64,000 bases of DNA, from assembly GCA_016184105.1 (NCBI GenBank), contig JACPDI010000040.1, forward strand, positions 169,209-233,208, read 5' to 3'. Of the stretch, positions 42,823 to 51,076 are shown piece by piece. The notes below the pieces were generated by a model. It made no database searches, was not told the DNA's origin, and saw only the letters and a program-made list of their open reading frames with translations. A program made the position numbers and the translations under genes. This stretch comes from Acidobacteriota bacterium. Lineage in GTDB: Bacteria > Acidobacteriota > Vicinamibacteria > Vicinamibacterales > 2-12-FULL-66-21. The first letter of the stretch is position 1; every line of letters starts with the position of its first letter.

Positions 42823-44310
42823 ATGCAGCCATCGATGTTCAACGTCCAGGTGCCTCTGTCCGACGGCCCCGGCGTGTTCCTGATGAACACGTTCTCGGAT
42901 GCGCAGGCGATCGTGCCGGGCGAGGTCGCCGCCCTGCTCGATCGCCTCGGGGAGGTGGACGTCGCGACGCTGCCGTTCGACGAGCGGCAGGCGCTGCACG
43001 AACTGGCCGAGAACGGCTTCGTGGTCGAGGATCGAGCGCGGGAACTCCGGGCGGTTGAGGCGTACTTTCGCGAGGTGCGCGAGTCCTCCGACGTGCTCCG
43101 GGTCACGGTCCTCACCACCTTGCAGTGCAATTTCGCGTGCGGCTACTGCTACCAGGGAGATCACGGCGACTGGAACCGGTTTGCCGAGACGATGTCGCTC
43201 GAGACGGCGGCGCAGGTGGCCGGCTGGATCGAGCGGCGGCTGGACGCCGTGCGGCCGAGGAAATTCGCGCTGATGTTTTTCGGCGGGGAGCCGCTGCTGA
43301 ATCTGCCGGCGGCCTATGACCTGGCGGAGCGGACGAGCGCGGCCGCGCGCGCGCGCGGCGTGGAGATGACGATCAGCCTCATCACCAACGGCCTGCTGCT
43401 CACGCGCGCGATCGTCGAGCGGTTGCTCCCCCACGGCCTGACCGGCATCAAGGTCACGCTCGACGGCGACCGTGACACGCACAACCGCCTGCGCCCGCTC
43501 CGCGGCGGCCAGGGCACGTTCGACCGCATCGTCCGCAACGTGCGCGAGGTGGCTGACCTCTGTTCGATCTCCATCGGCGGCAACTTCGACGAGGAGTCGG
43601 TGGACAGCTATCCGGCGCTGCTCGAGTTCCTGCGCGGGCAGGACTTCGCCGGGCGCATCGCGAAGGTGGCGTTCAAACCGATCGTCCGCTCCCCGAGTGT
43701 CGCGGCGCAGGCTCCGGGAAGGCCGGGGCAGGCGTCGACAGGCGCCAGGGCGCCGAAGGGGTTCATCCCGCTCACGCCGGTGGGCGCGTCGGGCAGGCCG
43801 GGCGATGCGGGCAGGCCGCTCGGGGGCACCTGCATGACGGTGGCCGGGACCGGCGCCGCGAAGGGATGCGACGGCTGCAACCTGCTCGACGAGAAGACGT
43901 CGTGGCTGCGCGAAGAGACGAAGCGCCACGGGTTCCGCACGGTGGACGGCGTGCACATGGGGCCGTGCGACATCCACCGCAACGAGTCGCACACCATCGG
44001 GCCCGATGGTTCGCTCTACGCGTGCCCCGGCTTCACCGGCGATCGCCGCCAGTCGGTGGGGCACATCGACGGCCGACAGGACGGCTCGCACGCGCGGACC
44101 TCATCGGCATTCGAGCGGCTCGCGGCGTGGAAGGAGTGCCGCGACTGCGCGTTCATCCCGGTGTGCGCCGGCGGGTGCACCGTCGCGGCGCACGCGGAGT
44201 TCGGCGACATCAACAAGCCGAACTGTCACAAGAAGAGTTTCGAGGAGGGCGTCGCCGCCATGGCGCGCGAAGCGGCATCCACGGTGCTGGCGCCAGCCCT
44301 GGCAAGTTAA
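42823..44310 (+). CDS. Radical SAM/SPASM peptide maturase
   Basis: A 495-residue enzyme. An N-terminal ~85-residue region (FLMNTFSDAQAIVPGEVAAL) resembles the peptide-recognition parts of RiPP maturases. The radical SAM cluster motif is CNFACGYC (Cys102, Cys106, Cys109), followed by FFGGEPLLN and ITNGLLLT. A C-terminal SPASM/twitch region has CMTV, GCDGCN, GPCDIH, LYACPGF, CRDCAFIPVC and CAGGC, enough Cys for auxiliary Fe-S clusters. A Gly/Pro-rich insertion (~residues 300-335) separates the two parts. It should modify the 31-residue peptide encoded immediately downstream. The specific modification cannot be inferred. Confidence 0.9.
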   Translation: MQPSMFNVQVPLSDGPGVFLMNTFSDAQAIVPGEVAALLDRLGEVDVATLPFDERQALHELAENGFVVEDRARELRAVEAYFREVRESSDVLRVTVLTTLQCNFACGYCYQGDHGDWNRFAETMSLETAAQVAGWIERRLDAVRPRKFALMFFGGEPLLNLPAAYDLAERTSAAARARGVEMTISLITNGLLLTRAIVERLLPHGLTGIKVTLDGDRDTHNRLRPLRGGQGTFDRIVRNVREVADLCSISIGGNFDEESVDSYPALLEFLRGQDFAGRIAKVAFKPIVRSPSVAAQAPGRPGQASTGARAPKGFIPLTPVGASGRPGDAGRPLGGTCMTVAGTGAAKGCDGCNLLDEKTSWLREETKRHGFRTVDGVHMGPCDIHRNESHTIGPDGSLYACPGFTGDRRQSVGHIDGRQDGSHARTSSAFERLAAWKECRDCAFIPVCAGGCTVAAHAEFGDINKPNCHKKSFEEGVAAMAREAASTVLAPALAS

Positions 44311-44382
44311 CCCGTACCCCAACCGCGCCCTCGAGGGAGGGCGCACTCAACAACCGCTCCCGAACCGGAGCAGGAGGCCGCA

Positions 44383-44478
44383 ATGTCGAAGATCATCATC
44401 GTCAAGAAGAGCAACAGCAAGACCGCGCCGCAGCCGTGCCCGTTCATGATTGACGTGCCAGAAGAAGTGAGGAAGTAG
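44383..44478 (+). CDS. Candidate RiPP precursor peptide (31 residues)
   Basis: A 31-codon gene starting ATG 44383 with AGGAGG five nt upstream, stop TAG 44476-44478. The first part is basic and hydrophobic (MSKIIIVKKSNSK), the second holds a Pro-rich single-Cys core (PQPCPFMIDVP, Cys19) and an EEVRK tail. It lies 72 nt after the maturase stop and 30 nt before a terminator, as expected for a peptide needed in excess. From memory, and unverified, the maturase-peptide pair recalls those labelled geopeptide systems. No double-Gly leader and no exporter gene are seen. Confidence 0.75.
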   Translation: MSKIIIVKKSNSKTAPQPCPFMIDVPEEVRK

Positions 44479-44508
44479 TCGGCGCCTGCCGCTTTACACA
44501 CGCTAGGC

Positions 44509-44550
44509 GGAAGGAGCATTCTTAGAGAGTCTCCTTCCTTGTTTTCCTTT
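44509..44550 (+). terminator. Rho-independent terminator after the precursor peptide gene
   Basis: A perfect 8-bp stem GGAAGGAG / CTCCTTCC (44509-44516 and 44531-44538) with a 14-nt loop, followed by TTGTTTTCCTTT. It can end a short maturase-peptide transcript or attenuate read-through into the next gene. Confidence 0.65.
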
Positions 44551-46086
44551 CTTCGACTGGGCTCGCGTCCGCCTCGCTTTTTGCAGCTACCCTTCGCCCG
44601 GCTGCGGTCGACGCGATCCGCAGGCGCGTTTGTGGCTGTACTTGCCTGCTGCGTGCTGGCCCACGTCCTTTCGGCCGGCGCGCAACAACCCGTTACGGTG
44701 CGGATAGGCTTGTCCATTCCCACTGGGCGTTCGGCTCGGATTGGCGTCATTCCCGCCGCCGAAGCACTCCGTTCAGAGTCGCTGCTCACCGTCTCCTCAA
44801 ACGGCCGGATTGGACCTGGCATGGCCCAGTCGTGGGTCCGCTCGTTAGACCCTCGTGGGTGGCTTTTCACGCTTGCACCTGGCATTCGCTTTCACGACGA
44901 CAGACCCGGGACAGCAGCTTCTCTGATCCCGTTACTTCGCGCGGCGCTCAGCGATCCGGATGAGCTGCGTCTCCATCCGACTTTCCAGGAAATCGAAGAC
45001 ATTGTTGCGGTCGACGCACAAAGATTCCTTCTGCACATCCGGAGTGCAAGACTGTCGCTGCTCGAAGATTTGGCACAAGTGAATCTCGGCGAAGGAACTG
45101 AGGGAGCGGCGGCTGGTGCATTCCGCGTCGGTCCCGTGAACAACGACGGATTCACGGCTCACGTCTTCGACCACTACTATCGCGGGCGGCCCCGCATTGA
45201 TGCTGTCAGGTTCACGACGTTTCGGTCGCAGCGCGCTACATGGGCCGCGATGATGCGCGGAGAAATCGACGCGCAATACGACGTCGGCAGAGAAGCTGTG
45301 GAGTTCCTGGAACGGGACTCGCGAGTAAGGGTCTATCCGTTTCTGCGGCCGTACCTCGCGACACTATTCTTCAACGTCAAGACGCCGCACTTGACAGACA
45401 AGCGGGTACGGCGAGCGCTTAATCGTATTGTCGACCGTGAATCGATTGTCAGGTTTGCGTATCGAGGTCGTGGGCGAGTCGCCGACGGGCCATTGTCACC
45501 GGAACATTGGAGGGTCAAGGGGCTTCGCCTCTCGCTGCCGGACAGCGCGGACACGCCAGCGCCACTCGACACGTTGCGACCGGGCTCCGCTGCGCGACTG
45601 CGGTTTCGCTGTCTTGTCCCGGCGAATCTCGAAACACAACCTTTCGAGCGATTGGCTCTCATGCTTCAGAAGCAGTTCGTCGATAGTGGCATCGACATGC
45701 AACTGGAGCTCGTCGCTCCGCAAGAGTTTCTTGAGCGGCTCTCGACCGGCCGTTTCGAAACCGCTTTATTTGAATTCCTCGCACAAACTCCGAGCTGGGT
45801 GTATGGCTTTTGGCGCTCGCCCTCGCGTGGATCGGAGCCCTGGATCCGTCACGGTTACTCCGGCGCGGACCGCGAGCTTGACGCGATGCACCTGGCGGAA
45901 ACTGAAGAGGACCTCAAGCGCGCGATTGCGGATGTGTACCGCCGGATGGCCGATGATCCGCCTGCGATCTTCATCGCCTGGCCGCAGGCGGCGCGCGCGG
46001 TGAGCAGGCGCTTCGAGGTTCCGGTCGAGAAGGGCGCGGATATCATGGGCAGCAACCTGCGCCTCTGGCGCCCCGCCGGCAGGTAA
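44539..46086 (+). CDS. Extracellular solute-binding protein, family 5 (peptide-binding type)
   Basis: A protein of up to 515 residues with a signal-like segment (VAVLACCVLAHVLSAGAQ) and a family 5 solute-binding fold: WLFTLAPGIRFHDDRPGTAA, FFNVKTPHLTDKRVRRALNR and SRFEVPVEKGADIMGSNL regions fit oligopeptide/nickel-type binding proteins. No ABC permease is adjacent; instead it is followed directly by a sensor kinase. The start is uncertain: TTG 44539 sits at the base of the terminator, and GTG 44632 is a plausible alternative. The first ~1.3 kb is less GC-rich than the last 250 bp and the flanks, which may mark recombination. Confidence 0.75.
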   Translation: MFSFLRLGSRPPRFLQLPFARLRSTRSAGAFVAVLACCVLAHVLSAGAQQPVTVRIGLSIPTGRSARIGVIPAAEALRSESLLTVSSNGRIGPGMAQSWVRSLDPRGWLFTLAPGIRFHDDRPGTAASLIPLLRAALSDPDELRLHPTFQEIEDIVAVDAQRFLLHIRSARLSLLEDLAQVNLGEGTEGAAAGAFRVGPVNNDGFTAHVFDHYYRGRPRIDAVRFTTFRSQRATWAAMMRGEIDAQYDVGREAVEFLERDSRVRVYPFLRPYLATLFFNVKTPHLTDKRVRRALNRIVDRESIVRFAYRGRGRVADGPLSPEHWRVKGLRLSLPDSADTPAPLDTLRPGSAARLRFRCLVPANLETQPFERLALMLQKQFVDSGIDMQLELVAPQEFLERLSTGRFETALFEFLAQTPSWVYGFWRSPSRGSEPWIRHGYSGADRELDAMHLAETEEDLKRAIADVYRRMADDPPAIFIAWPQAARAVSRRFEVPVEKGADIMGSNLRLWRPAGR

Positions 46087-47814
46087 ATGCGCGGGATCAC
46101 CGCCAAGCTCATTCTCCTCCTCATGACGGCGGCCGTCGTGCCGCTCGTCCTGTTCGCGCTGGTGTCCATCAACTCGCTGCGCAACGGCACCCGCGAGTCG
46201 GTCATCGAGGGGAACCTGAACGTGGCGACGAGGGCGGCCGAGCAGATCAGCGCGTATGTCGCCAACAGCATCGCGGTCCTGCGCGCGATCGGCGCCGAGC
46301 TGAACGGCACGCGCCTCAACCCCTGGCAGCAGGACCGCGTCGCCAAGAACTTCGTCCTCGAATTTCCCGAGTTCCGCGAGATCAGCTTCTTCGCGCCGGA
46401 CGGGACGGTCATCGCCACCAGCCGCATCGGCGCACCCGGCCTGAAGCCGCCCGCGGCGGCCAGCGCCCGCGACGTCCGCGTGGCGCCGATTGCCATCGAC
46501 GAGGACCTCCTGCCGACGACGACAATCGCCGTGCCGATGCCGCCGAGCGCGGACGCTCCTGGCGGCTGGATCGTCGGCGAGCTGCGGCTCGAGGAGCTGT
46601 GGCGCATGGTGGACCGCATCCGGGTCGGCCACCACGGCTACGCCGCGCTGCTGTCCTCGGACGGACGCCTCGTGGCGCACGGCGATCCGAACCAGAAGCG
46701 CCACATCGCGCGCGGCGAGCTGCTGCCCGCGCACGAGGTCGCCGCGGCGCTGCGCGCGGGACGCCCGGCGTCGGCCAGCTACACGGACGAGGACGGCCGG
46801 TCCAGGCTCGCCACCGGCGCGCTGGTCCGTCCGTACGACTGGGCGGTCATCGTCGAGCAGCCGCACGACGAGGCGTTTGCGATCGCGCACCGCGTGGAGC
46901 GCCAGCTGCTCGGCGCCATCATCGCCGCGCTGGCGATCACGATCATCGTGGGCACGGGCTGGAGCCGCTCGTTCATCCGGCGCATCTTCGCGCTCAGGCG
47001 CGGCACGGAGGCGCTCGCGGCCGGCCGGCTCAACGCGCGTGTCTCGATCAGCGGCCGCGACGAGTTCAGGCAGCTCGGCGACGCGTTCAACGCGATGGCC
47101 GACCGCCTCGCCGAGCTGCAGGAGTCGCTGCTGCGGCAGGAACGGCAGGCGACGTTCGGGCGCGTGGCCGCAGGCCTCGTCCACGATCTGTCGCACCCGG
47201 TGCAGAACATCGCCAACGGCTGCAAGCTGCTCTTCATGTCGTGGGACGACATGGAGTTCCGATCGCTGTTCCGCACGACCGTCGAGCGCGAGACGCAGGC
47301 GGTCAAGGACGTCCTCGAGGATCTCAAGAACATCGCGCGGCCGATTCCGCTCGAGCGCACGCCGATGGATTTGAACGCCCACGCCCGTACGGTCGCCGAC
47401 GGCATGCGCGGGGCCGCCAGCGAGGCAGGCCTGACGCTCGAGGTGGAGCTCGCGCCCGAGCCGCTGCCGGCGCAGGCGAACGAGTACGCGCTCGGACGCG
47501 TCTATCGCAACCTGATTGAAAACGCGATCCAGGCCACTCCTCCCGGCGGCACGATCGTCGTCAGCAGCGAGCGCGAGAACGGGCGCGGGCGCATTCACGT
47601 GTCCGACACCGGCACGGGAATTCCGGCGGAGCGGCTGAACACGATCTTCGAGGATTTCTTCACGACGAAGAACCGTGGGCTGGGGCTGGGGCTGGCGATT
47701 TCGCGCCGTCTGGTCGAGCAGTTGGGAGGAGTGATCAGCGTCCGCAGCGAGACCGGACGCGGAACGATTTTCACGGTGGAACTGCCGCTCGAACCGGACG
47801 CGGGAACCGGATAA
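46087..47814 (+). CDS. Membrane sensor histidine kinase (dCache-HAMP-HisKA)
   Basis: A 575-residue kinase. Membrane segment 1 (~residues 8-30), a periplasmic dCache-like domain (DGTVIATSRIGAPG, IRVGHHGYAALLSSDGRLV), membrane segment 2 (LGAIIAALAITIIVGTGW), a HAMP domain, the phosphoacceptor His about residue 366 in GLVHDLSHPVQN, and an ATPase domain with NLIENAIQATPP, DTGTGIP and GLGLGLAISRRLVEQ follow in order. ATG 46087 directly follows the solute-binding protein stop, so the binding protein probably presents its ligand to the kinase. No response regulator is adjacent. Confidence 0.9.
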   Translation: MRGITAKLILLLMTAAVVPLVLFALVSINSLRNGTRESVIEGNLNVATRAAEQISAYVANSIAVLRAIGAELNGTRLNPWQQDRVAKNFVLEFPEFREISFFAPDGTVIATSRIGAPGLKPPAAASARDVRVAPIAIDEDLLPTTTIAVPMPPSADAPGGWIVGELRLEELWRMVDRIRVGHHGYAALLSSDGRLVAHGDPNQKRHIARGELLPAHEVAAALRAGRPASASYTDEDGRSRLATGALVRPYDWAVIVEQPHDEAFAIAHRVERQLLGAIIAALAITIIVGTGWSRSFIRRIFALRRGTEALAAGRLNARVSISGRDEFRQLGDAFNAMADRLAELQESLLRQERQATFGRVAAGLVHDLSHPVQNIANGCKLLFMSWDDMEFRSLFRTTVERETQAVKDVLEDLKNIARPIPLERTPMDLNAHARTVADGMRGAASEAGLTLEVELAPEPLPAQANEYALGRVYRNLIENAIQATPPGGTIVVSSERENGRGRIHVSDTGTGIPAERLNTIFEDFFTTKNRGLGLGLAISRRLVEQLGGVISVRSETGRGTIFTVELPLEPDAGTG

Positions 47815-47819
47815 GGCGA

Positions 47820-47849
47820 CGCGCCGGAGGGCATGGCGCCTCCGGCGCG
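47820..47849. terminator. Strong dyad between convergent genes
   Basis: An 11-bp perfect inverted repeat CGCGCCGGAGG / CCTCCGGCGCG with an 8-nt loop between the kinase (+) and HU (-) stops. No T-run follows on the plus strand. Confidence 0.5.
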
Positions 47850-47867
47850 ATCTTCTCGATCCGAACG

Positions 47868-48167
47868 CTACTTGCGCGGCAGGACCGCGTCTTTCAGCTG
47901 CTTCGCGATACGCGCCTTGACGACGGTCTTGGCGGGAATCTTGATCTGCTCGCCGGTCGCGGGGTTGCGGCCCATGCGCGCCTTGCGCTTCTGCACGACG
48001 AGCTTCACCATCCCGGGCAGCACGAACTCGCCGGAACGCTTGAGCTCTTTCTCCGCGAGCGCCATCATCTCGTCGAAGAACTCGCGCGCCTGGGCGCGCT
48101 TCATGTCGAACCGCTCGGCAAAGTGCGCGAACAGTTCTGATTTGCCCATCCTCCGGGCGTCGGCCAT
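47868..48167 (-). CDS. HU-family DNA-binding protein
   Basis: A 99-residue histone-like protein with KSELFAHFAERFDMKRAQ and the DNA-binding arm RMGRNPATGEQIKIPAKTV. ATG 48167 has GGAG 7 nt upstream; the longer upstream frame is unsupported. It may help bend the sigma-54 promoters, as IHF/HU proteins do, but this is only a family-based thought. Confidence 0.92.
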   Translation of the reverse strand: MADARRMGKSELFAHFAERFDMKRAQAREFFDEMMALAEKELKRSGEFVLPGMVKLVVQKRKARMGRNPATGEQIKIPAKTVVKARIAKQLKDAVLPRK

Positions 48168-48339
48168 ATCGAACTCCCCCTTACAAACGGCGCGCTGAAT
48201 TTGATCCCCGCAGCACGGCCGCGCGCGCCGCCGGCTGTGCAGAGAAGAAGTCGATCTGTGAAATCCGCCGTATCCTAGCGCGCAAAGTTTGAAGGTGTCA
48301 ATCGCCGACCCTTGAAAAACAGGCCTGAAATGCGGATGG

Positions 48340-48345
48340 TACAAT
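48340..48345 (+). promoter_or_regulatory. -10-like TACAAT before queF
   Basis: TACAAT, then 6 nt, then ATG 48352, without a Shine-Dalgarno sequence. Confidence 0.45.
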
Positions 48346-48351
48346 GTCCGG

Positions 48352-48708
48352 ATGGCGCCCCCCGCACTCGAGACGTTCCCGAATCCCCAGCCGGGACGTG
48401 ATTACGAGATTGACATCCGGTGCCCGGAATTCACGTCGATGTGCCCCAGGACGGGCCTGCCCGACTTCGGCGAGATCCGGATCACCTACGTGCCCGGCGC
48501 GCGCTGCCTCGAGTTGAAGGCCCTGAAGTACTACCTGCTCGAGTTCAGGAACAAGGGCATCTTCTACGAGGCGGCCACCAACGCGATCCTCGACGACCTG
48601 GTGGCCGCGTGCGCGCCGCGGCGCATGACGGTCACCGGCGACTTCACACCGCGCGGCGGCATCAAGACGACCGTCACGGTGAAATACGAGCTGGCCTCTG
48701 GCCTCTGA
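48352..48708 (+). CDS. queF: 7-cyano-7-deazaguanine reductase QueF, short type
   Basis: Reduces preQ0 to preQ1 with NADPH for queuosine synthesis. The 118-residue unimodular form has FTSMCPRTGLPDF with the catalytic Cys and Asp, LELKALKYYLLEFRN (NADPH region with Glu) and TPRGGIKTTV. No other queuosine gene is adjacent. The downstream smr gene starts 5 nt after the stop. Confidence 0.95.
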   Translation: MAPPALETFPNPQPGRDYEIDIRCPEFTSMCPRTGLPDFGEIRITYVPGARCLELKALKYYLLEFRNKGIFYEAATNAILDDLVAACAPRRMTVTGDFTPRGGIKTTVTVKYELASGL

Positions 48709-48712
48709 CAAC

Positions 48713-48970
48713 GTGCACGAAGTCCCTATCGAAGACTCGATCGACCTCCACTCATTCCGGCCCGAGGACATTCCGTCGGTCGTCGAGGAGTACCTCCACG
48801 CGGCGCATGGGAAGGGCTTCAGGGAAGTCAGGTTGATTCACGGCAGGGGCGTCGGCGTGCAGCGGGCGGCCGTGCAGCGGCTGCTTCGCGGCCATCCGCT
48901 GGTGGAGGCGTTCCACGACGCGCCGGAGTCGCAGCTGGGCGCGACCGTCGTGAAGATACGAAGGAAATAA
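48713..48970 (+). CDS. Stand-alone Smr domain protein
   Basis: An 85-residue Smr domain with SIDLHSFRPEDIPSVVEEYL and VRLIHGRGVGVQRAAV (HGRG motif). Such domains resemble the MutS2 C-terminus and have nuclease or nucleic-acid binding activity. GTG 48713 follows queF closely. The TAA stop lies within copy 4 of the palindromic repeat. Confidence 0.87.
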   Translation: MHEVPIEDSIDLHSFRPEDIPSVVEEYLHAAHGKGFREVRLIHGRGVGVQRAAVQRLLRGHPLVEAFHDAPESQLGATVVKIRRK

Positions 48971-49030
48971 GTGGGACAGTCACACTTTCCTCGGCCGCTG
49001 CTTCGGAAAGTGTGACTGTCACACTTATTT
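48965..49030. repeat. Palindromic repeat, GGACAGTCACACTTTCC family (copy 4)
   Basis: AAATAAGTGGGACAGTCAC and the inverse GTGACTGTCACACTTATTT; one mismatch between the arms. Includes the smr stop codon and ends directly before the minus-strand methyltransferase stop, so it lies between convergent genes. Confidence 0.85.
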
Positions 49031-49031
49031 T

Positions 49032-49739
49032 CTAGAACACGCCCGGCAGCACCCTCCACCTCACCCGCCGCTGGTACGCGACGTAGGACGGATCGAGGGC
49101 GAGCGTGCGTTCCTCCTGGATCGCACGGACCAGCAGCGCCAGGTCGGCGGCGGCCATCAGTGACAGGTTCCACACCGTGGCGTGCGCGGCAAGAAAGCCG
49201 ACGTGCGTGAGGAGGTAGCCCGCGTAGATCGGGTGGCGTACGAGCCTGTAGAGCCCGCCGCTGACCACCCCGCGGTTGGCCGGCATCAGGCCGAAGCTCC
49301 TGCCGAGCGACAGCTTGCCGGCAATCACAATCGACAGGCCGATTGCCGAGAACGCCGCGGTCGCGGCGTCGGGCAGCAGGCCGGCGCTCGGGGCCGGCCG
49401 CATGAGGGGCGGTCCGGCGAGCGACAGCGCCGTGAGCAGGCGCGCGCGCCAGCTGCGGTCGATCCACGCGGCGGATCGGCGGAACAGCGTCAGGATGACC
49501 ACGAGCGCCTCGCCGGTGACGAGCAGCAACCCCGTCAGCCGCCCGGTCCGGCTGAAATCCATCAGGATGGCCACCACGAAGAGCGTGAAGAGCGCGACCA
49601 CGACCGCGCGGCCGGCGAAATCAGCGAGCCGGTCGCTGCGGCGGCGGGCCGGCGACGGCGCGATCTGCTCGCGACGACGGGACACGGCGGCTCCATTGCC
49701 ATCGAGCCAGCGGCCGATGGCGCGGGCTGGAGCGGTCAT
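49032..49739 (-). CDS. Isoprenylcysteine methyltransferase-like membrane protein
   Basis: A 235-residue polytopic protein with about five membrane segments and the conserved C-terminal SAM-binding signature GGLYRLVRHPIYAGYLLTHV followed by EERTLALDPSYVAYQRRVRW, typical of the ICMT/PEMT family. Its substrate is unknown; as the last gene of the tad operon it might modify an envelope component. ATG 49739 is used; GTG 49748, which overlaps the ATPase stop as GTGA, is an alternative. Confidence 0.78.
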   Translation of the reverse strand: MTAPARAIGRWLDGNGAAVSRRREQIAPSPARRRSDRLADFAGRAVVVALFTLFVVAILMDFSRTGRLTGLLLVTGEALVVILTLFRRSAAWIDRSWRARLLTALSLAGPPLMRPAPSAGLLPDAATAAFSAIGLSIVIAGKLSLGRSFGLMPANRGVVSGGLYRLVRHPIYAGYLLTHVGFLAAHATVWNLSLMAAADLALLVRAIQEERTLALDPSYVAYQRRVRWRVLPGVF

Positions 49740-49744
49740 GAACG

Positions 49745-51076
49745 TCACGCCATGCCTTCCTTGTTCGCGCGCTCGCTTTTCTGTTCGTCGAGGAAGTAGC
49801 TCTCGCAGGCCGCGTCCAGCAGCTCGCGGGTGATGACAGGCTCGCGCCCCTGGAAGCGGCACATGTCGAGCACCTGCTCGATGATGTCGCGCGGGTGGCA
49901 CGCCCGCATCTGCAGCCCGCGCGGCTGGTAGTAGCGCCGCGTGAGGTACTCGACGAACGCGGGGTCGTACTGGAGGTGCCGCTTCCGGCAGTTCAGCTCG
50001 AAGATGCGGCTGAACTCGTCGAGCGTCGGGTTCTTCGCGTAGATCTTGTACGGGATGCGGCGGAGGAACGCCTCGTCCGCGAGGGACTCCGGCTTCAGGT
50101 TGGTCGCGAAGATGATCAGCACGTCGAACGGGATCTCGAACTTGCGTCCCGTGTGCAGCGTGAGGAAGTCCACGCGGCTCTCGAGCGGCACGATCCACCG
50201 GTTCAGCAGGTCGCGGGCCGGCACGCGCTGGCGGCCGAAGTCGTCGACGACGAACACGCCGCAGTTCGACTTCCACTGGATCGACGCCTCGTAGAACTTC
50301 GCGATGTGGTTGAAGCTCAGGTCGAGCATGTCGAGCGTCAGCTCGCCGCCGACCACGACCACGGGCCGCTCGATCAGCTCCCAGCGGCGATCGTGGCTGA
50401 CGTTGGACGCCAGGAGCCAGCTGGCGTCACCCTTCGAGGCGACGCGCTGGTGGTTCACCGGGTCGAACATGGTGATGATCTGGCCGTCCACGTCGATCGC
50501 GTTCGGCACGTAGACCTGTCCACCGAGGGAGCGTCCGAGCCCCTGCGCGAGCACGGTCTTGCCGTTTCCCGGCGGGCCGTACAGGAAGATCGACTTGTTG
50601 GAGTTGGCGGCCGGCCCGAGCTGCTCGAACATGTCCGGGTTGACGATGAGGCCGTCGAACCCCGAGCCGATCCGCTGCCGGTCCATGTAGCCGCGCGACG
50701 CGGCCTGCGCGCGGACGTAGTCGTTGTACTGGGCGAGCGGCACCGGCGCCGGGCCGATGTAGCTGCACATGTCCATGAACCGCAGGGCGCGCTCCCGCCC
50801 GAGGTCGGTCTGCGCGTACTTGTAGCCGGCGGTGCCGGCGCCGCCGGCCCCCTTCACCTCGATCAGCTTCTCGGCGCGCGCGTGCTCGATGACCGGCTCG
50901 ATCAGCGCGTAGGGCAGCCGCAGGCGCTCGGCGAGGCCGCTCCCGCTCACCTCGCCGCCGACCATCGTCTTCACGACCAGTTCGAGGATGTGTTCCGCCT
51001 TCAACCCCGAGGCGGCGAGCGTCGCCGGGGGCGCCGGCACCGGCGCGGCGGGTTTATCGGCCACGGCAACACTCAT
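49745..51076 (-). CDS. AAA-type ATPase associated with the tad locus
   Basis: A 443-residue protein. An N-terminal winged-helix-like region (residues ~25-90) precedes an ATPase domain with FLYGPPGNGKTVLAQGLGRS (Walker A) and GVFVVDDFGRQRVPARDLL (Walker B region). LIIFATNLKPESLADEAFLRRI is sensor 1/arginine finger. ATPases of this form occur next to Tad genes in several phyla, but their role in pilus assembly is not established. ATG 51076 overlaps the DUF192 stop by 4 nt. Confidence 0.8.
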   Translation of the reverse strand: MSVAVADKPAAPVPAPPATLAASGLKAEHILELVVKTMVGGEVSGSGLAERLRLPYALIEPVIEHARAEKLIEVKGAGGAGTAGYKYAQTDLGRERALRFMDMCSYIGPAPVPLAQYNDYVRAQAASRGYMDRQRIGSGFDGLIVNPDMFEQLGPAANSNKSIFLYGPPGNGKTVLAQGLGRSLGGQVYVPNAIDVDGQIITMFDPVNHQRVASKGDASWLLASNVSHDRRWELIERPVVVVGGELTLDMLDLSFNHIAKFYEASIQWKSNCGVFVVDDFGRQRVPARDLLNRWIVPLESRVDFLTLHTGRKFEIPFDVLIIFATNLKPESLADEAFLRRIPYKIYAKNPTLDEFSRIFELNCRKRHLQYDPAFVEYLTRRYYQPRGLQMRACHPRDIIEQVLDMCRFQGREPVITRELLDAACESYFLDEQKSERANKEGMA

